Source: Gemmatimonadota bacterium
GTDB lineage: Bacteria; Gemmatimonadota; Gemmatimonadetes; Palauibacterales; Palauibacteraceae
Length of the DNA stretch: 6,054 nucleotides
Assembly (NCBI GenBank): GCA_029863105.1
Contig: JAOTWC010000095.1
Location: 1-6,054, forward strand
Direction of reading: 5' to 3'
The translations under genes and the position numbers were made by a program. Shown piece by piece: positions 5,821 to 6,054 of the stretch (positions are counted from its first letter, which is position 1; the number at the start of each line of letters is the position of its first letter). The notes beneath the pieces are model-generated. The model saw nothing but the letters and a program-made list of their open reading frames with translations. It searched no databases and had not been told where the DNA came from.

Positions 5821-6054
5821 ATGAAACAACGACCAAACTCGCTCGGCCCCCTGCTGCTGGTCCTTCTCGTCACGACCGGTACGCTGGCCGTGATCCTGTG
5901 GTCGATCAATTCACCTGACCAGGTCCGGGTGTTTCTGATGCGCCTGGTCCTGATCAGCCTGGTGATCTTCCTCGGCATCCTGCTCGTGCGCTATTTTTCA
6001 TTGTTGTGGTTCGGATTCATGCAGCATACCGAGCGTGACATCGAGGGCATCGAC
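5821..6054 (+). CDS. N-terminus of a probable membrane polysaccharide synthase (family-2 glycosyltransferase), cut by window end
   Basis: The frame opens with ATG four bases after the previous stop and stays open for 78 codons to the window edge. It encodes a short basic tail, a hydrophobic helix at about 8-29, a short loop (SPDQVRV), a second helix at about 38-63 (RYFSLLWFGF near its end), then a polar stretch QHTERDIEGID. Two helices followed by a charged linker is how processive family-2 synthases such as PgaC and many BcsA-like enzymes begin, with the PxVSxxxPxxNE-type motif just beyond. That motif lies outside the window, so the enzyme call rests on topology and on its place after a TPR-barrel exporter. 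Other membrane proteins remain possible. The ribosome site is weak (only GGCAG just before the ATG), consistent with coupling to the upstream gene. Confidence 0.6.
   Translation, partial: MKQRPNSLGPLLLVLLVTTGTLAVILWSINSPDQVRVFLMRLVLISLVIFLGILLVRYFSLLWFGFMQHTERDIEGID

Noticed and set aside
4098..5978. 626-codon open frame on the minus strand opposite the TPR-barrel gene
   Set aside because: Shadow frame: composition dominated by Arg, Pro and Gln, no domain, and it runs across the junction into the next plus-strand gene.

Overview
The window is about 6 kb of GC-rich DNA, densely coding and all on the plus strand. It looks like the chromosome of a high-GC proteobacterium. A gammaproteobacterium is my guess, because the second gene resembles BcsE, a regulator of cellulose synthesis known from beta- and gammaproteobacteria. 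I see no mobile element, RNA gene or CRISPR array.

Layout: (1) bases 1-176 hold at most the last codons of an upstream gene plus a leader. (2) 177-1931 encode a proton-coupled oligopeptide transporter of the POT/PTR2 family, probably a separate transcription unit. (3) 1932-2146 is a gap of 215 bases with a strong 13-bp hairpin and two copies of a 12-bp repeat that has a palindromic core. (4) 2147-3598, 3609-5816 and 5821-past the window end are three tightly spaced genes (gaps of 10 and 4 bases) that look like one operon.

The operon reads as the front of a synthase-dependent exopolysaccharide locus. Its first gene encodes a cytosolic protein with three degenerate domains in a row: KaiC/RecA-like ATPase, receiver and GGDEF. 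This is the architecture of the c-di-GMP sensor BcsE. The second encodes an N-terminally anchored periplasmic TPR protein with a C-terminal outer-membrane beta-barrel (BcsC/PgaA/PelB type). The third begins with two membrane helices, as family-2 polysaccharide synthases do, but the window ends before any catalytic motif. My working model is that the synthase polymerises and extrudes the polymer, the TPR-barrel guides it across the periplasm and outer membrane, and the BcsE-like protein tunes the synthase in response to c-di-GMP. The unusual point is a BcsE-like gene directly leading an export/synthase operon with no recognisable bcsF, bcsG, bcsQ or bcsB beside it in the visible part. The polymer cannot be named from this sequence.
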